Shown here: positions 44,451 to 53,683 of the stretch, piece after piece | Numbering within the stretch: position 1 is the first letter of the stretch | Layout: every line of letters starts with the position of its first letter | Assembly: GCF_030687895.1 (NCBI RefSeq) | Contig: NZ_CP117452.1 | Location: 2,621,501-2,685,500, forward strand | Direction: 5' to 3' | Length of the DNA: 64,000 bases | Source: Pseudomonas sp. FP198 | GTDB lineage: Bacteria; Pseudomonadota; Gammaproteobacteria; Pseudomonadales; Pseudomonadaceae | Translations under genes and position numbers: made by a program | The notes under the pieces: generated by a model | Told to the model about the DNA's origin: nothing | The model's input: the letters and a program-made list of their open reading frames with translations, nothing else | Databases searched by the model: none

Positions 44451-46785
44451 CCGAGATGCCGGGCTACAGCATTGCCGTGCGGGCGTTATGCGAGTTCACC
44501 GCCAAGGTCGGCGATCTTGACTTGCGTTTCACGCCGTCACCCACCGCCCTGGAAGGTATCGTCGGCCACCGTACAGTGGCAGCGCGGCGCCAGGAGGGCT
44601 ATCAGGCCGAAGTCAGCCTGGAAGGCGTCTACCAGACCTTGAAAGTCAAGGGGCGGGCCGACGGCTACGACCCGGCCCGCAATCGCCTGGAGGAAGTGAA
44701 GACCTATCGGGGCGACCTGAGCAAGCAACCGGACAACCACCGCCAGTTGCATTGGGCCCAGGCGAAAATCTATGGCTGGCTGCTGTGCGACAAATTGCAA
44801 TTGCCAAGCATTGACGTTGCCTTGGTCTACTTCGACATCGTCAGTGAAAAGGAAACCTGCCTGACCCAAAGCTACGAAGCCTCGCAGCTCCAGGCGTTCT
44901 TCGAGCAGCAGTGCGCACGGTTCCTGGCGTGGGCCGAACAGGAAATGCGCCATCGCCAGGCGCGCAACCTGGGCGCCCAGGCGCTGGCGTTTCCCCACGC
45001 CGGCTTCCGGCCGGGGCAACGTCACCTGGCCGAATCGGTGTTCAAGGCGATCAGCACCGGGCGCTGCCTGATGGCCCAGGCGCCCACCGGCATCGGCAAG
45101 ACCGTCGGCACCTTGTTCCCCATGCTCAAGGCCTTGGCGCCGCAGCGTCTGGACAAGGTGTTCTTTCTCACGGCGAAAACCCCCGGCCGCAGGCTGGCCC
45201 TGGATGCGGCCCGGCTGATCACCAACAACGCCCCGGCAATGCCGCTGCGGGTATTGGAAATGATCGCCCGGGACAAGGCCTGCGAGCATCCGGACAAAGC
45301 CTGCCACGGCGAATCATGCCCGCTGGCCCGTGGGTTCTATAATCGCCTGCCGCAGGCCCGGGCAGCGGCGAGCCAGGTCACGCTGCTCGACCAGGCGGCG
45401 TTGCGCGATATCGCCCTGAACCACGAAGTCTGTCCGTACTACCTGAGCCAGGAAATGGCCCGTTGGGCCGATGTGGTGGTGGCGGACTACAACTACTACT
45501 TCGATTTCAGCGCCTTGCTCTTCGGCCTCGCCCAGGCCAATGGCTGGACGGTCGCGACCCTGGTGGACGAAGCCCACAACCTGGTGGAGCGAGGGCGCCA
45601 GATGTACAGCGCGAGCCTCGACCAGCTTGCGCTGGCGACGGTGCTGAAAACGGCGCCGGAGCCTTTGAAGAAAGCATTGCGCAAGGTCAGCCGTCAGTGG
45701 AACGCCTCGCACGAGCCGCAAATTGCCGCCTACCAGGCGTATGGAAAACCACCGGAGAAACTGCTTCAGGCCTTGGGAACGTGCACCAGCGCCATCGGCG
45801 ACTACCTCAATGACCATCCCCAAGGACTGGACAGTCAGCTGCAAGCGTTTTATTTCGATGCGTTGCAGTTCGGTCGCGTGGCGGAGGCATTTGATGAGCA
45901 TTTCCTGTTCGATATTCACAAGCGCGAATCCAGCCGCCAGCGCAGCCTGTCGACGCTGTGCCTGCGCAACGTGGTGCCGCGGCCGGTTTCCTGCGACCCA
46001 GGTTCACCGCGTCGCGCAGCAGCGTACTCTTCTCCGCGACGCTGAGCCCGCGGCGCTATTACGCCGATTTGCTGGGCACACCCGCGGACACGGTATGGAT
46101 CGATGTCGAGTCGCCGTTCCAGGCCGAGCAGCTGGATGTTCAGGTGGTCAGCCGGATCTCCACTCGCTTCGCCCATCGCCAGGGCTCCCTTGAACCGATC
46201 GTCGCGCTGATGGCTCGCCAGTTCGCCGAGCGTCCCGGCAACTACCTGGCGTTCTTCAGCAGCTTCGATTACTTGCAGCAGGTGGCCGGGTTGTTGGCCG
46301 AGCGACATCCGCACATTGCGACCTGGACGCAATCGCGCGGCATGGGCGAGGCGCCGCGGCAGGCGTTCCTCGAACGCTTCATGGAGCACAGCCAGGGCAT
46401 TGGCTTCGCGGTGCTGGGCGGCGCGTTCGGCGAGGGCATCGACCTGCCGGGCTCGCGGCTGATCGGAGCGTTCATCGCCACCCTCGGGCTGGCGCAGTTC
46501 AACCCGGTCAATGAACAGATCAAGCAGCGCATGGCGACGATCTTTGGCGACGGCTATGACTACACCTACCTGTATCCCGGCCTGCAAAAAGTCGTGCAGG
46601 CCGCTGGCCGGGTCATCCGCACCCAGCAGGATCGCGGAGTGGTGATGCTGATCGACGACCGCTTTGGCGAGGCCAAGGTGCAGCGATTATTGCCGCAGTG
46701 GTGGACCGTCAGGCAGGAGCAACCCCAATCCAATGTGGGAGCGAGCTTGCTCGCGATGGCGTCGGAACAGGTTGCATCTTCATAG
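44447..46785 (+). pseudogene. DinG/Rad3-type helicase with N-terminal PD-(D/E)xK nuclease, frameshifted
   Basis: Starts with GTG 44447, overlapping the fan1 stop (GTGA). Residues 1-200 carry a RecB/Cas4-like nuclease pattern (LKVKGRADGYD, LEEVKTYRGDL, QLHWAQAKIYGWLL). The XPD/DinG-type helicase follows with APTGIGKTVGTLFP, VVVADYNYYFD and DEAHNLVERGR. The frame breaks near 45977-45983: GTGCCGCGGCCGG contains two extra bases compared with the expected GTGCCGGCCGG. The second part then reads on in another frame (VLFSATLSPRRYYADLLG, FFSSFDYLQQVAGLL, GGAFGEGIDLPG, QAAGRVIRTQQDRG) to 46785. Either a pseudogene or a sequencing error. The last residues come from a REP element. Confidence 0.8.
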
Positions 46786-46822
46786 ACTGATCCACCGCGA
46801 TCGCGAGCAAGCTCGCTCCCAC
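46735..46822. repeat. REP pair overlapping the helicase 3' end
   Basis: GTGGGAGCGAGCTTGCTCGCGA (46735-46756) and its inverted copy (46801-46822) flank 44 bp. The left copy lies inside the helicase reading frame and encodes its terminal VGASLLAMA. Confidence 0.85.
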
Positions 46823-46912
46823 AAGTATTCTATAGCCCCACATAAATCAGGTTTTTACTCGGGCTGCAGTTGTTCCATACTCCGCACAAATCCCCCTGAT
46901 CCCTCGGCCAAC

Positions 46913-48847
46913 ATGCTTGAGAACAACCCAAAGACTAACCGCATCAACGAAGAACAGCGCTTTCGGCTGCTTATCGATGCCGTGGTCGACTACGCCATTT
47001 ACATGACCGACCCGTCCGGCATCATCACCAGCTGGAATTCTGGCGCTCGACGCTTCAAGGGCTACGAGGAATCCGAGATCCTTGGCCAGCACTTTTCCCG
47101 GTTCTACACCGATCAGGACCGTGCCGCCGGGCTGCCGCAATTGGCCCTCGATACGGCCGTGCGCGAGGGGCGTTTCGAAGGCGAAGGCTGGCGGGTGCGC
47201 AAGGACGGCACGCTGTTCTGGTCCCATGTGGTCATCGACCCGATCATCGACAGCCAGAGCGGCGAGCTGCTCGGCTTCGCCAAGATCACCCGGGACCTGA
47301 CCGATCGCAAGATGGCCGAGGAAACCCTCAAGCAAAGCGAGCAACAGTTCCGGCTGCTGGTGCAGAGCGTCACCGACTACGCCATCTACATGCTTGACCC
47401 GGACGGGCAGGTGACCAACTGGAACCAGGGTGCGCAGCGGATCAAGGGCTACCTGCCGGCCCAAGCGATCGGCCAGCACTTCTCGATGTTCTACACCCCC
47501 GAAGACCGGGAGGCCGGGGAGCCACAGCGGGCCTTGAGCATAGCCGCCAGCGTCGGCCGTTTTGAAAAGAAGGGGTGGCGCGTGCGCAGGGACGGCACGC
47601 GCTTCATGGCTCATGTGGTTATCGATGCGATTCGCAGCGATACCGGCACACTCCTTGGATTTGCCAAGATCACCCGCGACATTACCGATGCCACGCAGGC
47701 GCAACAGGCCTTGGAGCAGGCTCGCGAGGCACTGTTTCAAGCGCAGAAACTGCAAGCGATCGGCCAGCTCACCGGCGGCATCGCCCACGATTTCAACAAT
47801 CTGCTGACGGTGATCCTCGGCAACCTGGAAATCATGCGCAAGCGCATGCCCAGCGAACCAAAACTCACCCAACTGCTGGACAACGCCGTCCAGGGGGCGC
47901 TTCGCGGTGTTTCCCTGACCCAGCGCATGCTGGCGTTCGCCCGTCGACAGAAGCTCAGCTCCGAACCAGTGGAGCTGGCGACGCTGGTGCAAGGCATCAG
48001 CGGCCTGCTGCAAAGCTCGATGGGCCCGTCGATTCATATCCAGACCCGATTTGCCGAGGCGTTGTCGCCGGTGCTGGCCGACGTCAACCAGCTCGAACTG
48101 GCGATCCTCAACCTGGCAACCAATGCCCGCGATGCCATGCCCCAGGGCGGCAGGATATTGATCGAGGCGCAGGAGCGGCTGGGCAGCCAGGCCGGTGGGC
48201 CAGGAAGGCCGTTGGGCAACGAGCGGTACATTTGCCTGTCGCTCACCGACGAAGGCGATGGCATGGACGAAATGACGCTGGCCTCGGCCGTGGATCCTTT
48301 TTTCACTACCAAGGGCGTGGGCAAGGGCACCGGCCTGGGATTGTCCATGGTGCATGGTCTGGCCGAGCAATTGGGCGGGCGGCTGATCCTCAGGAGCGAA
48401 AAAGGCGTAGGCACCACCGCCGAGCTGTGGTTGCCGGTGGCTGATGAGTCGACCACGGACAAGCCGCCCGCAGTAGAGACAGCTACGCCACCTGTCCACG
48501 CGCTGCTGGTATTGGTGGTCGACGATGACAGCCTGGTGATGACCAGCACCCGCTTGCTGATCGAAGACCTTGGCCACCGGGTGCTTTGCGCGCTGTCGGG
48601 CCCCCAGGCGCTGGAGTTGTATGAGCGCAACCCGGATATCGACTTGGTGATCACCGACATGGCCATGCCCCAGATGGACGGTGCGCAGTTGGCGAAACTG
48701 CTGCGCGACCGTCAGCCGACGCTGCCGATCATCCTGGCGACTGGCTACGCCGAGCGCCTCGAAGGCTTCGCCACGCAACTGCCGCGGCTGACCAAGCCGT
48801 TCAAGCAGATTGACCTGGTGCAGGTGATTGGGCAGACGATGAAATAA
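46913..48847 (+). CDS. PAS-PAS hybrid sensor histidine kinase/response regulator
   Basis: The protein has 644 residues and no transmembrane segment. Two PAS domains with PAC tails (FRLLIDAVVDYAIYMTD..., FRLLVQSVTDYAIYMLD...), each ending in GFAKITRD, are followed by HisKA (GGIAHDFNNLLTVILGNLEI), HATPase (LNLATNARDAMPQGG, GKGTGLGLSMVHGLAEQ) and a C-terminal receiver domain (VVDDD, VITDMAMPQMDG, TKPF). The kinase resembles soluble bacterial hybrid kinases with flavin- or haem-independent sensing. No output partner is nearby. ATG 46913 is the start. Confidence 0.9.
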   Translation: MLENNPKTNRINEEQRFRLLIDAVVDYAIYMTDPSGIITSWNSGARRFKGYEESEILGQHFSRFYTDQDRAAGLPQLALDTAVREGRFEGEGWRVRKDGTLFWSHVVIDPIIDSQSGELLGFAKITRDLTDRKMAEETLKQSEQQFRLLVQSVTDYAIYMLDPDGQVTNWNQGAQRIKGYLPAQAIGQHFSMFYTPEDREAGEPQRALSIAASVGRFEKKGWRVRRDGTRFMAHVVIDAIRSDTGTLLGFAKITRDITDATQAQQALEQAREALFQAQKLQAIGQLTGGIAHDFNNLLTVILGNLEIMRKRMPSEPKLTQLLDNAVQGALRGVSLTQRMLAFARRQKLSSEPVELATLVQGISGLLQSSMGPSIHIQTRFAEALSPVLADVNQLELAILNLATNARDAMPQGGRILIEAQERLGSQAGGPGRPLGNERYICLSLTDEGDGMDEMTLASAVDPFFTTKGVGKGTGLGLSMVHGLAEQLGGRLILRSEKGVGTTAELWLPVADESTTDKPPAVETATPPVHALLVLVVDDDSLVMTSTRLLIEDLGHRVLCALSGPQALELYERNPDIDLVITDMAMPQMDGAQLAKLLRDRQPTLPIILATGYAERLEGFATQLPRLTKPFKQIDLVQVIGQTMK

Positions 48848-48873
48848 ACCGTCTTGGGGTCGCTGCGCAACCC

Positions 48874-48897
48874 AGCGGGAGCAAGCTCCCTCGCCAC
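48874..48897 (+). repeat. Single REP-type palindrome
   Basis: AGCGGGAGCAAGCTCCCTCGCC lies downstream of the hybrid kinase. The same type, in inverted pairs, is at 61029-61146. Confidence 0.7.
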
Positions 48898-48914
48898 CAA
48901 AGCGACTTGCGCAG

Positions 48915-49145
48915 CTACTGGGTATTTTTCTTGAAGCCCCGCAGGTTCATCGCACACAGGCAGAACTGCAGGACGATCAGCGCATAGGCATCGGTGTGCA
49001 GGCCCCATACGACCCAGAGAATGTTACTGACGATAAAACAACTGAACCCAGCGACCCGCCGACGGGGTTGGCGTGAGCCGATCAGCCACGCGGCCAATAC
49101 CGTTACCGCCATCGCGGGCCATTGGACCCATCCCAGATAATCCAC
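48915..49145 (-). CDS. Small membrane protein of unknown function
   Basis: The protein (76 residues) has two or three hydrophobic segments: MDYLGWVQWPAMAVTVLAAWLI, VAGFSCFIVSNILWVVWGL and ALIVLQFCLCAMNLRGF. The segments with WGLHTDAYALI resemble half of a PnuC-like or SWEET-like small transporter, but the resemblance is weak. It stands alone between the hybrid kinase and the hydroxyproline operon. Confidence 0.6.
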   Translation of the reverse strand: MDYLGWVQWPAMAVTVLAAWLIGSRQPRRRVAGFSCFIVSNILWVVWGLHTDAYALIVLQFCLCAMNLRGFKKNTQ

Positions 49146-49226
49146 GCATTTCTTCCTCTTGCCGTTGATGCTCTACAGACCTTGGCACGGGCGTGGAATT
49201 CTTTTTTTTCAAGCACAAGGGCGTTC

Positions 49227-50483
49227 TCAATTGAACGGGAGATCTTCCAACCTCAGCAACGTTTCTATCCGCGCCGGACTGAAAGGCGGGCGAGGGGCAG
49301 GCGCCGTCCAGCCAAGCAGATGCTCCAGCGCCGCACCGCAGACCCGGCCCTGACACGCCCCCATGCCGCAACGACTCGCCAGTTTCGCCTCACGCCAGTT
49401 CTCAAAATCGCGCAGCTCACCATAGACCACGTCTTCACAACGGCATACCAAGGTGTCGCGTTGGGGCAGGTTTTTCAAATGGGTATCAAGGGCAAAGGCA
49501 GTGTTCAAGGCCCGGGCAAAACCTTGCCAGCGTGCACGACCAGGCCACAGGCGCTCGGCGGCCAGGGTATCGCCGACAGCGGCGTGGCCAGCGATGGCGC
49601 CCTCCACCAGGGCCAGTTCGCTGCCGCCGAAACCGGTGCATTCACCTGCGGCGTAATGATCAATGCGAGTGGTGGCTTGCCAGGCATCGACCGCAAGCGC
49701 TTGTCCGTCAAGGCCGCAGTTCAAAGCCTGGCCCAGCTGGGTATTGGGAATAAGGCCGAAGCCACAGGCCAACCGGTCGCAGGCCAGTTCAACGGTTTTG
49801 CCGTGTTGCAGCAGCCGCACGCCTTCGAGTCTGTCCTTCCCCAAGGCCTCCAACACGTGGGTACCGGTGCGGTAGTGCGCATCAAACAGGCTGAACGCCT
49901 GCAACAATTTGCCCGGCCAGCGCGGCAGATTCGCGGCGAAACCCGCCACGGCGGCGCGGTTGGCTTGCTCGGCGACTCGCAGCAGTTGCGCCCCGTGATG
50001 TTTCGCCGTGGCCGCACTGGCGAGCAACAGCGGCCCGCTGCCGGCGATCACCAAGCGTTCGCCACGCACTGGCAGGCCGCCCTTGATCAACGCCTGCAAG
50101 CCGCCGGCGCCGGTGACACCGGGCAGCGTCCAGCCAGGGAAGGGCAGCAGCAGTTCACGGGCTCCGGTGCACAGGATCAAGCGGTCATAAGCGATCAGCC
50201 AACCCTGCTCGGCATCTTCTACCAGCAGGGTTTTATCGGCGGCGCTGGCGACCACTCGGGCGCCCATGCGCCAGGACACATTGGTGCAAGCGCGCACACG
50301 TTCCCGCAAGCGTCGTGCCTCCTTGGGCAGGTTGGCCTGGGGGCCGTCGCGCCAGATCTGTCCGCCAGGGACCGGGTTGTCGTCGAGCAGCACAATGCGC
50401 GCGCCGCTGCTGGACGCCGCCAGCGCCGCCGCCATTCCGGCAGGACCGGCACCGATGATCAGAATGTCAGTGGATTCATTCAT
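49227..50483 (-). CDS. D-hydroxyproline dehydrogenase, FAD/NAD-type alpha subunit
   Basis: The protein (418 residues) has an FAD-binding GIGAGPAGMAAA-type motif near the N terminus (IIGAGPAGMAAALAAS) and a second nucleotide fold (LVIAGSGPLLLASAA). At the C terminus a BFD-like [2Fe-2S] Cys set occurs in VCRCEDV and GMGACQGRVCG. This architecture is found in HcnB and in the multi-subunit hydroxyproline dehydrogenase. It starts by ATGA overlap with the 2Fe-2S subunit gene, ending the operon. It probably passes electrons from the beta subunit onward. Confidence 0.85.
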   Translation of the reverse strand: MNESTDILIIGAGPAGMAAALAASSSGARIVLLDDNPVPGGQIWRDGPQANLPKEARRLRERVRACTNVSWRMGARVVASAADKTLLVEDAEQGWLIAYDRLILCTGARELLLPFPGWTLPGVTGAGGLQALIKGGLPVRGERLVIAGSGPLLLASAATAKHHGAQLLRVAEQANRAAVAGFAANLPRWPGKLLQAFSLFDAHYRTGTHVLEALGKDRLEGVRLLQHGKTVELACDRLACGFGLIPNTQLGQALNCGLDGQALAVDAWQATTRIDHYAAGECTGFGGSELALVEGAIAGHAAVGDTLAAERLWPGRARWQGFARALNTAFALDTHLKNLPQRDTLVCRCEDVVYGELRDFENWREAKLASRCGMGACQGRVCGAALEHLLGWTAPAPRPPFSPARIETLLRLEDLPFN

Positions 50484-50716
50484 GCCCGGGTGTCCACTTG
50501 CATGCCATCTCGGCACAGCGTCTGGCAGGCCAGGCGCCGGCGACTGTCGATCAGCACCCGGCATTCCTGGCAGATGCCCATGCCGCACAAGGGCGCGCGT
50601 CGCTGGCCGGTCACCGAGGTTCGGCTGCAGCCGTCGGAGCCCAAGGCCAAAGCCGCGGCGACGGTGGAGCCTTCAGCGATCGAGAGTTTGCGTCCATCAA
50701 TGCAGAGTTCAAGCAT
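50480..50716 (-). CDS. (2Fe-2S)-binding small subunit of D-hydroxyproline dehydrogenase
   Basis: The protein (78 residues) is a plant-ferredoxin-like domain with a [2Fe-2S] cluster: Cys44, Cys49 and Cys52 in CGMGICQECRVLI and Cys64 in LACQTLC. It matches HcnA-like small subunits. It lies between the beta (FAD) subunit gene, 61 bp upstream, and the alpha subunit gene, with which it overlaps. Together they should form the electron-transfer chain of a membrane-linked D-hydroxyproline dehydrogenase. Confidence 0.85.
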   Translation of the reverse strand: MLELCIDGRKLSIAEGSTVAAALALGSDGCSRTSVTGQRRAPLCGMGICQECRVLIDSRRRLACQTLCRDGMQVDTRA

Positions 50717-50777
50717 GGTCTCTTACCCTTCAGCCAGATAGAGCCTGGAGCAACCCACCGTGGCGAGGTTCAGGGCT

Positions 50778-51893
50778 TCAGGCATGGGCAGGTTCTCCCA
50801 GGAAACGTTGCGGCAGATACGGTTGTGCGGCCAGCGGCGCGGTTTCGTTGAACAGTTGCGCGACCAGCAGGTCGGCCGTCGCCGGCGCGGTGGTGACGCC
50901 GAGTCCTTCGTGACCCACCGCCAGCCACAAGCCCTTGCGTTGCGGATGCTGGCCCACCAGCGGCAGGCCGTCGGGGCTCGCCGCGCGAAAACCGGTCCAG
51001 GCGCGGATGCCGTTGAGGTGTGCCAGGCCCGGCATGTAATCAACGGCGCGCTTGAGCATTTTCGCCAGCATCCAGCCCTCGACCTGCGGATCGATGTTGC
51101 CGAATTGCCGAGAGGCGCCAATGAACAGTTGTCCGGTCGGGCGCGGCTGGATGTTGCAGGCCACCGATGGCCCGCTGGCGTTGTGGGCGCTGGTGACATA
51201 ACCCAGTTCGACCAGGGTGTGGGTGACAGTGGCGGGGTAACGATCGGTGATCAACAGGTGGCCTTTCTTGGGTTCGATCGGCAGTTCCGGGCACAACTCG
51301 GTGGCCTGGATGCCGTTGGCGAGCACCACCGCTTCGGCGCTCAGCCAATGACCGTCACTGAGTCGCACGCGGTGGCCGTCCACTTCGCTGACCTCGGCAC
51401 GCTGCTGGCGAATGTTGTCGTGATCGAGCATCCAGCGGGCGGCGGCGGGCGCGTAGAGAATGCCGTCGCCCTTGATCAGCAGTCCGCCTTCCAGTCCCGC
51501 CCGCAGTTCCGGTTCGCGCTGCTGCAAAGCGGCCCGGCCAAGCAGTTCGCAGGCTTCGCCGTGGGCCATCAGGTTCAGGTACTTGTCGTGGGCCACGGTC
51601 ATCTCTTCGGCGTTGGCGGCCAGCCACAGCGTGCCGTTATTGCGCCAGGCGCAGCCCTCAGGCAAGGCGGGGGCCAACTCGCGCCATCGCCGCAGTGAAT
51701 ATTGGCTCAGGGCCAGCTCCGCCGGGTTGTCGTCGAGCACCAGCAAATGCCCCATGCCGGCCGCCGTGGCGCCGTGCCAGCCGGCGTCGAGCACCAGCAC
51801 CCGCAAGCCACGCAGGGCCAAGGTCCGTGCGCAGGCCGCGCCGATGATGCCGGCGCCAATGACGATGACATCGGCGACAGGACCCTCGCTCAC
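50778..51893 (-). CDS. D-hydroxyproline dehydrogenase, FAD catalytic beta subunit
   Basis: The protein (371 residues) is a DAO-type FAD amine oxidoreductase: [24 protein letters not shown], then [19 protein letters not shown] and the C-terminal [18 protein letters not shown] with [12 protein letters not shown]. Such subunits oxidise cis-4-hydroxy-D-proline to a pyrroline carboxylate. Its start overlaps the epimerase stop (ATGA), and the small and alpha subunit genes follow. Substrate is inferred from the epimerase neighbour. Confidence 0.85.
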   Translation of the reverse strand: MSEGPVADVIVIGAGIIGAACARTLALRGLRVLVLDAGWHGATAAGMGHLLVLDDNPAELALSQYSLRRWRELAPALPEGCAWRNNGTLWLAANAEEMTVAHDKYLNLMAHGEACELLGRAALQQREPELRAGLEGGLLIKGDGILYAPAAARWMLDHDNIRQQRAEVSEVDGHRVRLSDGHWLSAEAVVLANGIQATELCPELPIEPKKGHLLITDRYPATVTHTLVELGYVTSAHNASGPSVACNIQPRPTGQLFIGASRQFGNIDPQVEGWMLAKMLKRAVDYMPGLAHLNGIRAWTGFRAASPDGLPLVGQHPQRKGLWLAVGHEGLGVTTAPATADLLVAQLFNETAPLAAQPYLPQRFLGEPAHA

Positions 51894-52822
51894 GGACGAA
51901 TGCCCCAGGCGAACGGGTCGTCCGGATCGATGATCAACGTCGTTTCGGCGCTGATGTAGGCGCGGCCGCGAATGGTCGGCACGATGCGCTCGCCTGAACG
52001 CTCGTACGAGCCTTCGAATTCACTGCCGATGACACTGGTCTGACGCCAGATCTGTCCCGGTTGCAACTTGCCGTCGGCGGCCAGGCACGCCAGTTTGGCG
52101 CTGGTGCCGGTGCCGCAAGGGGAGCGGTCATAGGCCTTGCCGGGGCAGAGCACGAAGTTGCGGCTGTCGGCAGTGGGATCATCGGCGAACAGTTCGATGT
52201 GATCGATCAGCCCGCCGTCCTCGCCCCGAAAGCCCTGCTGTTCCAGAGCCTGCTGGACCGCGAACGTGTAGGCGGTCAAGGCATCGAGATTGTCGCCCGC
52301 CACCCGCTGGCCGTGGTCGGTGATCAGGAAAAACCAATTGCCGCCCCAGGCCACATCGCCCACCACCGGACCGATGCCGGGCACTTCCAGGCGCAACGCC
52401 TGGCGATAACGGTAGGCCGGCACGTTGCGCACGCTGACCGAACGATCTTCATGCAGAGTGGCCTGCACCGTGCCCACCGGCGTCTCGATGTCATGCACGC
52501 CGGGGCCGATCCGGCCCAGGTGAGCCAATGACGCCACCAGGCCGATGGTGCCGTGGCCGCACATGCCGAGGTAGCCGCTGTTGTTGAAAAAGATCACTCC
52601 GGCACAGGCCGTCGGATCCACCGGTTCACACAGCAGGGCGCCCACCAGCACATCGCTGCCCCTGGGTTCCAACACGCACGCGGTGCGCCAGGCATCGTGC
52701 TGTTCGGCCAAGCGCTGCCTGCGCTCGGCCATGCTGCCCTGGCCCAGGTCAGGGAAACCGGCTGTGACCAATCGGGTCGGTTCGCCGCCGGTGTGGGAGT
52801 CGATCACAGTGATGCGTTTCAT
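51890..52822 (-). CDS. lhpA: 4-hydroxyproline 2-epimerase
   Basis: The protein (310 residues) is of the proline racemase family with the two acid/base cysteines of the epimerase type: [13 protein letters not shown] and [10 protein letters not shown]. It converts trans-4-hydroxy-L-proline to cis-4-hydroxy-D-proline. The start [10 protein letters not shown] is canonical. It is the first enzyme gene of the operon, overlapping the beta-subunit gene by ATGA. An inverted repeat CGTTCA-N6-TGAACG lies 11 bp upstream at 52834-52851. Confidence 0.9.
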   Translation of the reverse strand: MKRITVIDSHTGGEPTRLVTAGFPDLGQGSMAERRQRLAEQHDAWRTACVLEPRGSDVLVGALLCEPVDPTACAGVIFFNNSGYLGMCGHGTIGLVASLAHLGRIGPGVHDIETPVGTVQATLHEDRSVSVRNVPAYRYRQALRLEVPGIGPVVGDVAWGGNWFFLITDHGQRVAGDNLDALTAYTFAVQQALEQQGFRGEDGGLIDHIELFADDPTADSRNFVLCPGKAYDRSPCGTGTSAKLACLAADGKLQPGQIWRQTSVIGSEFEGSYERSGERIVPTIRGRAYISAETTLIIDPDDPFAWGIRP

Positions 52823-52931
52823 GGCGCCACGTCCGTTCAGGTGAGTGAACGCAAGCGTGGCCCGCGCCGGGGGTTGGCGGCTTGAGGGTTTTATCTGCCG
52901 GTCGTGACGAAATCGGCATAGCGCGAAGGCA

Positions 52932-53603
52932 TCATCGGCTCGATGGCAGGAATTCGAACAGTGTCTGGCAGACTCCGGCGATGTGTTCGTCCAGCAGCTT
53001 CACCGCGCGTTCGACATCACCGGCCCGGCAGGCGTCGAGAATTTCCCGGTGCTCGTGGTCGGCGCGCTCCTTGCCCGCCGACAGGCTCATCTGCATGCGC
53101 AGGTAACGTTCCAGCTTGTCGTGGACCGAGCGGATCAGCCCGACCATGAACGGCCGTTGCGCCGGTTCGTAGAGGCAGGCGTGCAGTTGCCAGTTGAGCT
53201 CGGCCCAGCGGCCGACATCATCTTCGCCGATGAACTCGCGACAGATGCTGTCGGCGCGGGCGAAGGTCGCTTCGGTCATGTTGGGAATGGCCAGGCGCAG
53301 GACCTTGTCTTCGAGCAGCATCCGCACCTCGAACATCTGCGCCAGTTCCGCTTCGGAAATCCGCGTGACCATCGCCCCGCGGTTGCGCTGGAACATCACC
53401 AGGCCTTCGGCCTCCAGGCGCTTGAGCGCCTCGCGCACGGGGATCTTGCTGACATTGAACTGCCGGGCGATGTCGTCCTGGCGAATCGGCTCGTCTTCGG
53501 CGAAATGCCCGGCCACAATGGCATCGCGCAGGTGACGGGTGATGATTTCCGAAGTGGAGGGGGTGTTGCCCAGGTCGGGCAGATTGAACTTGGATAATGT
53601 CAC
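52932..53603 (-). CDS. GntR/FadR-family transcriptional regulator
   Basis: The protein (223 residues) has a winged-helix GntR domain ([34 protein letters not shown]) and an all-helical FCD effector domain ([41 protein letters not shown]). Its position upstream of the epimerase, on the same strand, suggests it controls hydroxyproline catabolism. A palindrome TGGTATACGA, like the FadR-type GntR box, lies 33 bp before its start. Confidence 0.9.
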   Translation of the reverse strand: MTLSKFNLPDLGNTPSTSEIITRHLRDAIVAGHFAEDEPIRQDDIARQFNVSKIPVREALKRLEAEGLVMFQRNRGAMVTRISEAELAQMFEVRMLLEDKVLRLAIPNMTEATFARADSICREFIGEDDVGRWAELNWQLHACLYEPAQRPFMVGLIRSVHDKLERYLRMQMSLSAGKERADHEHREILDACRAGDVERAVKLLDEHIAGVCQTLFEFLPSSR

Positions 53604-53635
53604 GGCGGCGGGTCGTTCGGGCTGAGTTGGGGATA

Positions 53636-53645
53636 TGGTATACGA
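53636..53645. promoter_or_regulatory. GTATAC-centred GntR-type operator candidate
   Basis: TGGTATACGA fits T-N-GTATAC-N-A, the usual form for FadR-subfamily GntR sites, and lies just upstream of the GntR gene; no second copy was found before the epimerase gene. Confidence 0.4.
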
Positions 53646-53683
53646 CTTTGCCTGCGGCGACGTCGAGCGCTGGTGTGGCGAGG

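Noticed and set aside
46847..48778. 643-codon minus-strand open frame opposite the hybrid kinase
   Set aside because: It is a frame shadow of a gene with clear PAS, HisKA and receiver motifs on the plus strand; the translation has no domain.
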